From positions 32,668 through 96,667 of the forward strand of contig NZ_JAVKPH010000016.1 in the NCBI RefSeq assembly GCF_031432425.1: DNA of 64,000 bases, given 5' to 3'. A program made the position numbers and the translations under genes. The DNA is from Ruixingdingia sedimenti. Lineage in GTDB: Bacteria; Pseudomonadota; Alphaproteobacteria; Rhodobacterales; Rhodobacteraceae. Every line of letters starts with the position of its first letter. Positions within the stretch are counted from its first letter, which is position 1. Positions 35,284 to 44,568 of this stretch are shown here, piece by piece. The notes under the pieces are model-generated. The model ran no database searches. It was given only the letters and a program-made list of their open reading frames with translations, and had not been told where the DNA came from.

Positions 35284-36045
35284 CTACTTGGGCCCCAGGC
35301 GCAGGGCGCCGTCAAGCCGGATCACCGCGCCGTTCAGCATCGGGTTGGCGATGATATGCAGCGCCAGCGCCGCATATTCCGCTGGCCGGCCGAGCCGCGG
35401 CGGGAAGGGGACGGCGATCCCGAGGCTTTCCTGCGCGGCCTCGGGCAGGCCCTTGAGCATCGCGGTCTCGAACACGCCCGGCGCGATGGCCATGACGCGG
35501 ATCGCATCCGCCGCCAGTTCGCGCGCCGCCGGCAATGTCAGCCCCACGATCCCGCCCTTGGAGGCCGCATAGCCCGTCTGGCCGATCTGGCCTTCATAGG
35601 CCGCGACCGAGGCGGTGTTGATCGCCACGCCCCTTTCGCCCGTGTCGGTGGGCGGCAGTGCCGCCGCGCCCGCCGCGAAGAGGCGCAGCAGGTTGAAGCT
35701 GCCGATCAGGTTGACCTCGATCACCCGGCGGAAATCGTCGAGCGGCATGGTGCCCTGCCGGCCCAGCATCTTGCGCGCGGGGGCGATCCCGGCGCAGTTG
35801 ACCAGGATGCGGGCGGGGCCGTGCCGCGCCGCGGCCTTTGCCACCGCGGCCTCGGCGCTGGCGGCAGAGGCCACATCGCATTGCACCGCGATGCCGCCGA
35901 TGTCGGCCGCCACGGCCTCTGCCGCCTCCAGGTTGAAATCCAGCAGCGCGACCTTGGCGCCGCCCTCGGCCAGCGCCCTTGCCGTCGCGGCGCCAAGGCC
36001 CGACCCCCCGCCGGTGACCAGCGCCGCTACCCCGTCGATCCTCAT
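35284..36045 (-). CDS. Short-chain dehydrogenase, 3-hydroxyacyl-CoA dehydrogenase type II-like
   Basis: A 253-residue SDR with cofactor motif TGGGSGLGAATARAL, an acidic residue for NAD preference (LLDFNLEAAE), NCAGIAPA, and the catalytic Ser/Tyr/Lys in NTASVAAYEGQIGQTGYAASKGG. It resembles HSD17B10-type enzymes that oxidise 3-hydroxyacyl-CoA. It is encoded 10 bp after the thiolase and 23 bp before the crotonase gene, giving the three core steps of a beta-oxidation round. Confidence 0.9.
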   Translation of the reverse strand: MRIDGVAALVTGGGSGLGAATARALAEGGAKVALLDFNLEAAEAVAADIGGIAVQCDVASAASAEAAVAKAAARHGPARILVNCAGIAPARKMLGRQGTMPLDDFRRVIEVNLIGSFNLLRLFAAGAAALPPTDTGERGVAINTASVAAYEGQIGQTGYAASKGGIVGLTLPAARELAADAIRVMAIAPGVFETAMLKGLPEAAQESLGIAVPFPPRLGRPAEYAALALHIIANPMLNGAVIRLDGALRLGPK

Positions 36046-36055
36046 GGCGTCCCCC

Positions 36056-37246
36056 TCAGTCCAGCCGTTCCACCGCGACCGCCGTCGCCTCGCCGCCCCC
36101 GATGCAGAGCGAGGCGATGCCGCGCCGCAGCCCGTGGGTGTGCAGCGCCGCGACCAGCGTGACCAGAATCCGCGCCCCGCTCGCCCCGATGGGATGGCCG
36201 AGCGCGCAGGCGCCGCCGTGGATGTTCACCTTGTCATGCGGCAGGTCGAGGTCGCGCATGGCGGCCATGGCGACGACGGCGAAAGCCTCGTTGATTTCGT
36301 AAAGGTCCACATCGGCGGCGGTCCAGCCGGTGCGGTCCAGCAGCTTCTTCATCGCGCCCACCGGCGCGGTGGTGAACCATTCGGGCGCCTGCGCATGGCC
36401 GGCATGGCCGCGGATGGCGGCCAGCGGCGTCGCGCCCCGGCGTTCGGCCTCGGAAAGGTGCATCAGCACCAGCGCCGCCGCGCCGTCGGAGATCGAGGAC
36501 GAATTCGCCGCCGTCACCGTGCCGTCCTTGCGGAAGGCGGGTTTCAGCGTCGGGATCTTGTCGGGCCGGGCGCGGCCGGGCTGTTCGTCGGTATCCACCG
36601 CCGCGCCCGCTACGGTGACGGGGGTGATTTCCTGCGCGAAATGCCCGGCGCTGATCGCCGCCAGCGCGCGTTCCAGCGAGGCCAGCGCGAAATCGTCCTG
36701 CGCCTTGCGGGTGAAGCCGTAATGGTCGGCGCAATCCTCGGCAAAGCTGCCCATCAGGCGGGGCCCGCCGCGGTCGTCGCGGGCATAGGCATCCTCCAGC
36801 CCGTCGAGGAACATGTGGTCGAGCGCCTGCGCATGGCCAAGCCGCGCCCCCGCCCGCATCCGGGGCAGCAGGTAGGGGGCGTTGGTCATGCTCTCCATCC
36901 CCCCCGCCGCGACGATCCGCGCGCTGCCCGCGGCGATGAGGTCATGGGCCAGCATCACCGCCTTCATCCCCGATCCGCAGACCTTGGACACCGTGGTGCA
37001 GGGCACCCCGCGGTCCAGCCCCGCGCCCATCGCCGCCTGCCGCGCCGGGGCCTGGCCCACGCCCGCCGACAGGACGTTGCCCATCAGCACCTCGTCGGGC
37101 TCCGTCCCCGACACCCCGGCCCGCGCCAGCGCCGCCGCCAGCGCCGCGGCCCCCAGTTGTGGCGCGGCCAGCGCCCTGAGGTCGCCCTGAAACCCGCCCA
37201 TCGGCGTGCGGGCGATGGCGGCGATCACGATCGGGTCGGATGTCAT
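36056..37246 (-). CDS. Acetyl-CoA acyltransferase (thiolase)
   Basis: A 396-residue thiolase. The nucleophilic Cys is in SKVCGSGMKAVML (~residue 90), with the NEAFAVVAM and GGACALGHPIGASGARI catalytic His region and the second Cys in SLCIGGGEATA. It cleaves 3-oxoacyl-CoA to acetyl-CoA and a shortened acyl-CoA, or condenses acetyl-CoA. It is the first gene of the thiolase-SDR-crotonase operon. Confidence 0.95.
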   Translation of the reverse strand: MTSDPIVIAAIARTPMGGFQGDLRALAAPQLGAAALAAALARAGVSGTEPDEVLMGNVLSAGVGQAPARQAAMGAGLDRGVPCTTVSKVCGSGMKAVMLAHDLIAAGSARIVAAGGMESMTNAPYLLPRMRAGARLGHAQALDHMFLDGLEDAYARDDRGGPRLMGSFAEDCADHYGFTRKAQDDFALASLERALAAISAGHFAQEITPVTVAGAAVDTDEQPGRARPDKIPTLKPAFRKDGTVTAANSSSISDGAAALVLMHLSEAERRGATPLAAIRGHAGHAQAPEWFTTAPVGAMKKLLDRTGWTAADVDLYEINEAFAVVAMAAMRDLDLPHDKVNIHGGACALGHPIGASGARILVTLVAALHTHGLRRGIASLCIGGGEATAVAVERLD

Positions 37247-37347
37247 GGCGGGCTCCTCTGGTCCATGCGGCGGGGCATCATCGCGCCCTGCCGGGGCGGC
37301 TGCAAGAGCCTCTGCCCGGCGGCGGTGCGGGTGGAGAGGTCGGCGGC

Positions 37348-37467
37348 GGGGGTTTCACACCCCCGCACCCCCGTGGGATATTTATGGACAGAAAGTGAAG
37401 GGGGCGTTTTCCGCTCGGGGAAGCGTGTCGGGCTTCATCTTGCCTGAAATACTCCGGGGGCCAGCCC
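37348..37467. repeat. Dispersed intergenic element, locus 7 (type A facing type B)
   Basis: A 53-bp type A copy (37348-37400) is the reverse complement of 23511-23563 with one mismatch and ends GGACAGAAAGTGAAG. A type B arm (CTTCATCTTGCCTGAAATAC at 37433) faces it. It lies between the thiolase start and the end of the upstream alkene-reductase gene, both on the minus strand. Confidence 0.8.
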
Positions 37468-37492
37468 CGTCCACCCGCGCGCCGCCGAAGGA

Positions 37493-38554
37493 TCAGCCCG
37501 CGGTTTCCAGCGCCGGATAGTCTGTATAGCCCTGCCCGGGCGGGTCGGCCTCGTAGAAGGTCGCGGCGTCCGGCGCGGCAAGGGGGGCGCCGGCGGCAAG
37601 GCGGGCGGGCAGGTCGGGGTTGGCGATGAAGGGCTTGCCCCAGGCGGCGGCATCGGCCCGGCCGGCCTTGATCAGCGCCTCGCCCTCGGCCACCGTCAGG
37701 TCCTGGTTGATCACCATCTGCCCGGTGAAGGCCGCGCGCAGGGCGGGCAGCATCCCGTCGTCGCGCTTGCCCTCGCGCAGGAAGACGAAACCGGTGCCGC
37801 GCGCCGACAACTCGTGCAGCAGATGGGTATAGAGCGCCTGCGGATCGCTGTCGGACATGCCGTTGCCGGAATAGCGCGGCGCGATATGCACGCCCACGCG
37901 CCCGGCGCCCCAGTGGGCGGTCACGGCCTCTGCCACCGCCAGCGTCAGGCGGCAGCGGTTGGCGATGCTGCCGCCCCAACGGTCGGCCCGCTGGTTGGTG
38001 CCGTCGCGCAGGAACTGGTCGAGCAGGAAGCCGTTGGCGGCGTGGATCTCCACCCCGTCGAAGCCTGCGGCCTTGGCATTGGCCGCCGCCGCGGCGAAGG
38101 CGGCGATGGTTGTGGCAATATCGGCCTCGGTCATCGCGCGGGGCACCGGATAGGGACGTTTGGGGCGCAGCAGCGACACATCCCCCGGCGCGGCGAGCGC
38201 GCTTGGCGCCAGCGGCGCGCGGCCGTCGAGGTAGGAGGGATCCGACAGCCGCCCCACATGCCACAGCTGCGCCACGATCCGCCCGCCCGCCGCATGCACC
38301 GCGCCCGTCACCGCGCGCCAGCCCGCGACCTGTTCGGCCGACCACAGCCCGGGCGTATCCGGGTAGCCCACGCCGTCGGCGCAGACGGATGTCGCCTCGG
38401 TCAGGATCAGCCCGGCCCCGGCGCGTTGGGTGTAATAGTCCACCATCAGCCGCCCGGGCACGCGGCCCGGTTCGGCGCGGCAACGGGTCATGGGGGCCAT
38501 GACGATGCGGTTCTTCAGCGCGATCTCGCCGAGCGTGACGGGCGTGTGCAGCAT
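37493..38554 (-). CDS. Alkene reductase, Old Yellow Enzyme family (NemA-like)
   Basis: A 353-residue FMN TIM-barrel oxidoreductase reducing activated C=C bonds or nitro groups with NAD(P)H. Landmarks are LKNRIVMAPMTRCRA, YYTQRAGAGLILTEATSV, QLWHVGR, FDGVEIHAANGFLLDQFLRD, and the substrate-binding residues in HAANG. GAGGAGG precedes the ATG at 38554. The NIPSNAP-family gene ends 14 bp upstream, so the two are an operon. Confidence 0.93.
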   Translation of the reverse strand: MLHTPVTLGEIALKNRIVMAPMTRCRAEPGRVPGRLMVDYYTQRAGAGLILTEATSVCADGVGYPDTPGLWSAEQVAGWRAVTGAVHAAGGRIVAQLWHVGRLSDPSYLDGRAPLAPSALAAPGDVSLLRPKRPYPVPRAMTEADIATTIAAFAAAAANAKAAGFDGVEIHAANGFLLDQFLRDGTNQRADRWGGSIANRCRLTLAVAEAVTAHWGAGRVGVHIAPRYSGNGMSDSDPQALYTHLLHELSARGTGFVFLREGKRDDGMLPALRAAFTGQMVINQDLTVAEGEALIKAGRADAAAWGKPFIANPDLPARLAAGAPLAAPDAATFYEADPPGQGYTDYPALETAG

Positions 38555-38568
38555 GCCGGGGCCTCCTC

Positions 38569-39276
38569 TCAGCGCGGACTGGTGCGCAGGCTGGCGACCG
38601 GCAGCGCATAGGCCGCGGGTTCCATCAGCCAGGTTTCCGCCGCGCCGAGCAGCGCCTGCCCGTGGGTGCGGCGCTGTTCGGCATAGGCGGCGATGACGGC
38701 GGGGTCGTTCTCGAACGCGCGCCAGCCGCGGAACCAGGCGGTCTCGTCCGGCCAGGACAGCAGCGTGACGACCGAGGGCATGGGCGGGCCGCTGATCACG
38801 TCGCAGAGCCCCATCACCCGGGCGCCCGCCGCCTGCACCCGGGGCAGCCAGGTTTCGGCCAGGAAATCGTTGACCGCGCCGGTCAGCCCGATCGCCGTCT
38901 TCTGCACGATCAGCTGGTGCAGCCCGCCCGCGCGCGCGTCGCGTTCGCTGTCCACCTGCCGGAACACCGGGTTGGGGCGCATGAAGGTGAGCTTGTTTTC
39001 CTGCACCATTTCGGACCCGGCGTTGGTCGCGGTGCGGATGCGCGGCCATTCCGGGTCGGCGTAGAACCCGCCCCAGGCGGCCTCGCGTTCGGCGAAGTCC
39101 TCCCATTCCATGATGTAGCAGAACATCGGCATGCCGGGCCCGGTCAGCGCCGCCCACCGGCCGATCACGTTGACGCCGTGTTTGCGCAACAGCGCGGGGG
39201 TATGGTTTTCCATCCGGTCGTGGTTGTCGTTCATCCGGCCACGGTCCATCAGGTAATGGCGCATTTCGTAGATCAT
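38569..39276 (-). CDS. NIPSNAP family protein
   Basis: A 235-residue protein with two NIPSNAP-type alpha-beta barrel domains: the first opens MIYEMRHYLMDRGRMNDNHDRM and the second begins around LHQLIVQKTAIGLTG. WEDFAEREAAWGGFYADPEW is typical of the fold. The function is unknown, but the family is often paired with oxidoreductases. Here it is the first gene of a two-gene operon with an Old Yellow Enzyme. The start at 39276 is chosen from the conserved MIYE N-terminus. Confidence 0.85.
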   Translation of the reverse strand: MIYEMRHYLMDRGRMNDNHDRMENHTPALLRKHGVNVIGRWAALTGPGMPMFCYIMEWEDFAEREAAWGGFYADPEWPRIRTATNAGSEMVQENKLTFMRPNPVFRQVDSERDARAGGLHQLIVQKTAIGLTGAVNDFLAETWLPRVQAAGARVMGLCDVISGPPMPSVVTLLSWPDETAWFRGWRAFENDPAVIAAYAEQRRTHGQALLGAAETWLMEPAAYALPVASLRTSPR

Positions 39277-39445
39277 CGCGTTCTCCTCTGCCGCAGCCCC
39301 GGGCGAAGATGGCGGGCGGCGGCGTTGCTGTCTGTCCCTGCCGGGGGTACAGACCGGCGCCGGGCGGGGCGGCATTCTGGCGCCCGCAACGCCGGGGCGC
39401 AACCGGGGGGCGCAACCGGCGTGCGCCAGAGGCAAGGAGACGGAT

Positions 39446-40678
39446 TTGACCACGCAGGACGCATCGTTCGCCGCCACGCAGGGCGGCCACCGCCGCGCGA
39501 TCCTGTTCCTGGCGCTGGCCTCTTTCGCCGCGGCCGCCACGACGCGGGTGATGGATGCGGTGCTGCCGCAGATGGCGGTGGAATTCGGGGTCTCCATCGG
39601 CTCGGTCGCCTTCGTCGCCACCGCCTATGCCTTCGCCTACGGGGCGTTCCAGCTGGTGTTCGGGCCCCTGGGGGACCGTTTCGGCAAGTTCCGGGTGATC
39701 CTCTTTTCCTGCTTCGGCGCCTGCGCGATGACCTTCGCCTGCGCCTTTTCCACCACGCTCGGCCAGATCGCGGGGGCGCGGCTCTTGTCGGGGATGATGG
39801 CGGCGGCGATCGTGCCCCTTGCCATCGCCTGGGTGGGCGACGTGGTGGCGCATGAGGATCGCCAGCCCATCCTCGCGCGGTTCATGTCGAGCCAGATCCT
39901 CGGCCTTCTGGCCGGCCAGATCGGCGGCGGCGTGCTGGGGGAATTCTTCGGCTGGCGCTCGGCCTTCCTGCTGATCGGTTCGGCCTATCTGTTCGCGCTG
40001 GTGGGCATGAGCTACGAGCTGCGCCGCAACCCCGCCGTGGTGATCGTGTCCGAGGCGGGGGCGGGCGGCATGCGCCATACGCTGCGGGTGTTCGCCGGGC
40101 TCTGGCGGCGGCCGGTGGTGCGGTTCGTGCTGGTGATGGTGTCGATCGAGGCCTTCGCCATGTTCGGCGCGCTGACCTATGTGGGGGCGAGCCTGCACTA
40201 CCGCTTCGGCTTCGACTTCGCCTCGGTGGGGATGTATCTGGCGGTCTACTGCTTCGGCGGGCTGTTCTATGTCAGCCAGTCGCGGCGGATGCTGGCGCGG
40301 CTCGGCTCGCAGCGGCTGGCGTTCTGGGGGACGGTGCTGGTGGCGGGCTGCTATACGGTGATGGCGCTGACGCCGGTGCATCACCTCTATGTCCCCGCGA
40401 TCGCGGTGATGGGCGTGGGGTTCTACATGCTGCACAACACGTTGCAGACGATGGCGACGCAGATGGCCCCCGATGTGCGCGGGTCGGCGGTGGCGATCTT
40501 CGCCACGTTCTATTTCCTGTCGCAGGCGGTGGGGGTGTGGCTCGCCGGGCAGGTGATGGACCGGTGGGGCGTGGCGCCGGTGTTCCTGACGGCGGCGGCG
40601 ATGCTGCTGGCGCTCGGCGTGTTGCTGCTGCGGTTCATGCCGGCGGAACTGCGGGTGGTGGCGGTGCGGCGGGGGTGA
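39446..40678 (+). CDS. MFS transporter
   Basis: A 410-residue twelve-helix permease. Motif A is in FGPLGDRFGKFRVI and there is a long cytoplasmic loop after TM6. The start is TTG at 39446, supported by the AAGGAGA Shine-Dalgarno seven bases upstream. It is divergent from the NIPSNAP-alkene reductase operon and convergent with the pfkB gene. It is most like drug or metabolite exporters; the substrate is unknown. Confidence 0.87.
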   Translation: MTTQDASFAATQGGHRRAILFLALASFAAAATTRVMDAVLPQMAVEFGVSIGSVAFVATAYAFAYGAFQLVFGPLGDRFGKFRVILFSCFGACAMTFACAFSTTLGQIAGARLLSGMMAAAIVPLAIAWVGDVVAHEDRQPILARFMSSQILGLLAGQIGGGVLGEFFGWRSAFLLIGSAYLFALVGMSYELRRNPAVVIVSEAGAGGMRHTLRVFAGLWRRPVVRFVLVMVSIEAFAMFGALTYVGASLHYRFGFDFASVGMYLAVYCFGGLFYVSQSRRMLARLGSQRLAFWGTVLVAGCYTVMALTPVHHLYVPAIAVMGVGFYMLHNTLQTMATQMAPDVRGSAVAIFATFYFLSQAVGVWLAGQVMDRWGVAPVFLTAAAMLLALGVLLLRFMPAELRVVAVRRG

Positions 40679-40770
40679 TCCGCCGGCGGCCCGCGTAGGG
40701 CGCGGACAGCGCCGGGGGCCGGCCCCGCGCCTGCCGGTTCTCGAACCAGTGGCGCTACCCGCCGGCGCGC

Positions 40771-40865
40771 CCGGAGTATTTCAGGCAAGATGAAGCCGCA
40801 TCCGCTTCGGGGCAAGAGGCGCGGCGCTCTTCACTTTCTGTCCTCAAATATCCCGGGGTCCGGGG
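40771..40865. repeat. Dispersed intergenic element, locus 8 (type B facing type A)
   Basis: A type B arm at 40771-40797 (GGAGTATTTCAGGCAAGATG) and a type A arm on the other strand at 40829-40865 (CTTCACTTTCTGTCC) face each other between the convergent MFS and pfkB genes. Confidence 0.75.
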
Positions 40866-40902
40866 CAGCGCCCCGGCGCGCCCGTGCCGCCGGGTGCGCG
40901 GG

Positions 40903-41862
40903 TTACAGCCGTTCCATCCGGCAGGCGGGGGCCAGCCGTTCGACATCCGCGCGCCGGCAGAGTTCCGTCCCCGGCGTCATCACCGCCGCCGCCGCCGCCG
41001 CGGTGCCGAGGCGCAGCGCGGCCTCCGCCCCCTCGCCGCGGGCAAGCGCGAGCGTGAAGGCGCCGGTGAAGCTGTCGCCCGCGCCGACCTTGCTGTTCAC
41101 CGGCACCTCGGGCGGGATGCAGTGGAGCCGCAGCCCCGGCGCGGCAAGGACCGAGCCATCCGCCCCCCGCGCCGCCACCGCCATCTCCGCCACTCCGGCC
41201 GCGACCAGCCCGGCGGCGAAGGCGGCGGTGTCGGCGGCCCGGGGCAGGGGGCGGCCGGCGGCGCCTTCGGCCTCTGCCTGATCCATGCGCAGGACGGCAG
41301 GCCGCGCGCCGGGGTCGGGCGCATGCAGCAGGCGGTCGAACGCGGGGCCCGAGGTGTCGATGACCAGCCGCGCGCCCTGCGGCAGCGCGCGCGCCAGCCG
41401 GGCGGGGAAATCGGGCCCGACCCCGGGGGGCTGGCTGCCGCTGAGCACAACCAGCGTGTCGGGCGTCGCGGCACGGGCGATGGCGGCAAGCGCCGCCCCG
41501 GTCGTCCCGGCGTCCCATTCCGCCCCCGGCAGCACGAAGCGGAACTGCCGGCCCGTCGCGGTTTCCGTCACCGACAGGCTCTGCCGCGTCTCGCCGGGGG
41601 CGTCGAGCGGCAGCACCTCCACCCCCGCCTCGCGCAGCCGCGCCGCCAGCTGTGCCCCCACCGCGCCGCCGAGCGCCACCAGCGCCCGCGCCTGCCCGCC
41701 GAGGATGCCGGCCGCGCGCGCCACGTTCACCCCGCCGCCGCCCGGGTCCACCTGCGGGGCCGACAGCCGCAGCTTGGGCCCGGCCTCGACCCGGCCGACA
41801 TGGGCCGACAGGTCCAGCGCGGGGTTCAGCGTCACGGTCAGGATCGGGGCTTGGGCGGGCAT
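40903..41862 (-). CDS. PfkB-family hexose kinase (1-phosphofructokinase/6-phosphofructokinase II type)
   Basis: A 319-residue ribokinase-fold kinase. It opens ILTVTLNPALDLSAHV, has the GGGGVNVARAAGILGG substrate block, and the catalytic anion-hole motif GAGDSFTGAFTLALARG with the Asp base. The group phosphorylates fructose-1-P, fructose-6-P or tagatose-6-P. The divergent neighbour is gap, so a glycolytic role (PfkB) is likely. The exact substrate is not proven. Confidence 0.87.
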   Translation of the reverse strand: MPAQAPILTVTLNPALDLSAHVGRVEAGPKLRLSAPQVDPGGGGVNVARAAGILGGQARALVALGGAVGAQLAARLREAGVEVLPLDAPGETRQSLSVTETATGRQFRFVLPGAEWDAGTTGAALAAIARAATPDTLVVLSGSQPPGVGPDFPARLARALPQGARLVIDTSGPAFDRLLHAPDPGARPAVLRMDQAEAEGAAGRPLPRAADTAAFAAGLVAAGVAEMAVAARGADGSVLAAPGLRLHCIPPEVPVNSKVGAGDSFTGAFTLALARGEGAEAALRLGTAAAAAAVMTPGTELCRRADVERLAPACRMERL

Positions 41863-41947
41863 CGGTCACTCCTCGGGTCGGCCCCTCCTGCCATGAAAGC
41901 GCGCCCCTGTCAGGCCGCCCCGTCGGCGAAGGCCCGCGCGCCCCGCT

Positions 41948-42027
41948 TTCACCGTGACAAAAATATCCCCGCCGGGCATCCGTCGCGCCCCTGTCACTTT
42001 CTGTCCCTAAATATCCCCGCCGGAGGC
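41948..42027 (-). repeat. Dispersed intergenic element, locus 9 (direct pair)
   Basis: Two arms in the same orientation: 41948-41976 (TTCACCGTGACAAAAATATC) and 41993-42027 (CACTTTCTGTCCCTAAATAT). Unlike other paired loci they are direct repeats, and this is the only locus lying between divergent genes (pfkB and gap). Confidence 0.75.
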
Positions 42028-42121
42028 CACCGCCCCCTCCACCTTCACGACGCTCGGGCAGAGGGCTTGCAGCCACCCCGGCGCAGGCGTAGCACGAGGG
42101 CACCGGCGGCAGGAGGCGACC

Positions 42122-43123
42122 ATGACGGTGCGGGTGGCGATCAACGGATTCGGGCGGATCGGGCGCACGGTGCTGCGCGCCTGGGCCACGCGGGGGCTCT
42201 GGCCGGGGATCGAGATCGTCGCCGTCAACGACATCGCCAGCGCCGAGGACTGCGCTTATCTCTTCGAATACGACAGCGTTTTCGGCCCCTTCCCCGGGCG
42301 GGTGGAATTGCGCCCGGGCGCGCTGGCGGTGGACGGGCGGGTGCTGCGGCTGACGCGGGCGGCGGATATCTCCACCCTCGACCTTGCGGACATCGACGTG
42401 GTGATGGAATGCACCGGCAAGGCCGATACGGTCGAGATGTCGGGGCGGGGCCTCGCCGCCGGGGCGCGGCGGGTGTTGATCTCGGGCCCCTCCGAGGCGG
42501 CGGAGTTCACCGTGGTTCTGGGGGCCAATGACGAGGGGCTGGGCCCGGATTTCCGGGTGGTGTCGAACGCGTCCTGCACCACCAATGCGCTGGCGCCGCT
42601 GTTGCGGGTGCTGGACGGGGCTTTGGGGGTGGACTCAGGCTGGATGACCACGATCCACTGCTATACCGGCAGCCAGCCCACGGTGGATGCCCCGCGCGGC
42701 GATCCGGCGCGGTCGCGCGCGGCGGCGCTGTCGATGGTGCCGACGACGAGTTCGGCGCAACGCCTGCTGGACCGGGTGTTGCCGCAACTGGCGGGGCGCG
42801 TCATGGGGGCCGCGGTGCGCGTGCCGGTGGCGAGCGTGTCGGCGGTGGACCTGACGGTGACGACGCGGGCCGCGGCCGATGCGGCCGAGGTGAACGCGAT
42901 CCTGCGTGGGGCGGCGGGGAACGTGATCGGCTGGACCGACCGCCCGCTGGTGTCGAGCGACCTGCGCGCGCGCGGCGAAAGCATCGTCATGGCCCTGCCG
43001 GAAACCGTGCGCACCCCGGGCGGCACGCTGCGCGTCTTCGGCTGGTACGACAACGAATGGGGTTTTTCCAACCGCATGCTGGATGTGGCGCTGCGGATGG
43101 GCGGGTTCCGCGACGGCCCGTAG
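42122..43123 (+). CDS. gap: Glyceraldehyde-3-phosphate dehydrogenase
   Basis: A 333-residue cytosolic dehydrogenase. The NAD-binding opening is VAINGFGRIGRTVLRAW, the catalytic Cys is in SNASCTTNALAPLL (~residue 150), the His region is MTTIHCYTGSQPTVD, and the C-terminal WYDNEWGFSNRMLDV is intact. It is divergent from a PfkB-type kinase. It is slightly unusual in reading SSAQRLLDRVLPQLAGRVMGAAVRVP where most have STGAAKAV..., a variation in the second substrate loop. Confidence 0.93.
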   Translation: MTVRVAINGFGRIGRTVLRAWATRGLWPGIEIVAVNDIASAEDCAYLFEYDSVFGPFPGRVELRPGALAVDGRVLRLTRAADISTLDLADIDVVMECTGKADTVEMSGRGLAAGARRVLISGPSEAAEFTVVLGANDEGLGPDFRVVSNASCTTNALAPLLRVLDGALGVDSGWMTTIHCYTGSQPTVDAPRGDPARSRAAALSMVPTTSSAQRLLDRVLPQLAGRVMGAAVRVPVASVSAVDLTVTTRAAADAAEVNAILRGAAGNVIGWTDRPLVSSDLRARGESIVMALPETVRTPGGTLRVFGWYDNEWGFSNRMLDVALRMGGFRDGP

Positions 43124-43131
43124 GGCCCGGC

Positions 43132-43605
43132 CTATGCAATGACGGTCCAGGGGGCCGGGTAGCGCACTTCCTCGAGGTTCGCGCCGGGGCCGATGCGGTC
43201 CACCACGGCGAAAAGGCCGGGGCCGTGCAGCGGTGTAAGGACCCCGTGCCAGGTGCCGCGGTGCAGGTTGATCCCCTGCGCGCCGCTGGTCAGGAAGGCG
43301 CGGGGGCGGGCCCCGGGGCTTTCTGCGACGATGACGAGAAAGGGGTTCTGCGTCATCGGCAGAAAGGCTTGGCTGCCCTCGGGGTGGCGCTCGATCAGGT
43401 CGAACGTATAGGGCAGGGCGCGGGGTTCCGACAGGAAGACCGAGATCCCGGCGCGCCCATCCGCGAAATCCATCCGCGCGCGGTCGTGGTAGCGCCCGCA
43501 AAGGCCCGCGTTGATCAGCCGGTCGGGCGGGCCCGCGGCCTCGATCATGTCGCCGAAGGGGGCGAAGGCGGCGGGGGTAAGCGGTTCGGCGGTGATCTGG
43601 CGCAT
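43132..43605 (-). CDS. allA: Ureidoglycolate lyase
   Basis: A 157-residue cupin-fold enzyme that splits (S)-ureidoglycolate to glyoxylate and urea, the last step of urate degradation here. Typical blocks are AEPLTPAAFAPFGDMIEA, the LIERHPEGSQAFLPM metal-site region, and GTWHGVLTPL. Length is normal. It lies downstream of the ureidoglycine aminohydrolase and PuuE-UraD genes on the same strand, separated from them by a dispersed intergenic element. Confidence 0.93.
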   Translation of the reverse strand: MRQITAEPLTPAAFAPFGDMIEAAGPPDRLINAGLCGRYHDRARMDFADGRAGISVFLSEPRALPYTFDLIERHPEGSQAFLPMTQNPFLVIVAESPGARPRAFLTSGAQGINLHRGTWHGVLTPLHGPGLFAVVDRIGPGANLEEVRYPAPWTVIA

Positions 43606-43665
43606 CGGGGGGGCCTTTCGCTTGGGGGGAGGGCAGCGCCGGGGGCGCTTCGCCCCCCGGACCCC

Positions 43666-43695
43666 CCGAGGATATTTGGGGACAGAAAGTGAGGG
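43666..43695 (+). repeat. Dispersed intergenic element, locus 10
   Basis: CCGAGGATATTTGGGGACAG followed by AAAGTGAGGG, preceded by a GC-rich inverted segment (43637-43665). It lies between allA and the ureidoglycine aminohydrolase gene, so it is inside a putative minus-strand operon. Confidence 0.7.
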
Positions 43696-43725
43696 GGCAG
43701 GCTTTCTGCCGCTTGGTGGGCCGGC

Positions 43726-44564
<839 letters not shown>

Positions 44565-44568
<4 letters not shown>

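Noticed and set aside
37493..40435. A minus-strand open frame of about 980 codons upstream of the alkene reductase
   Set aside because: Only the last ~353 codons are the real enzyme. The rest runs antisense to the MFS gene and through the NIPSNAP gene in another frame.
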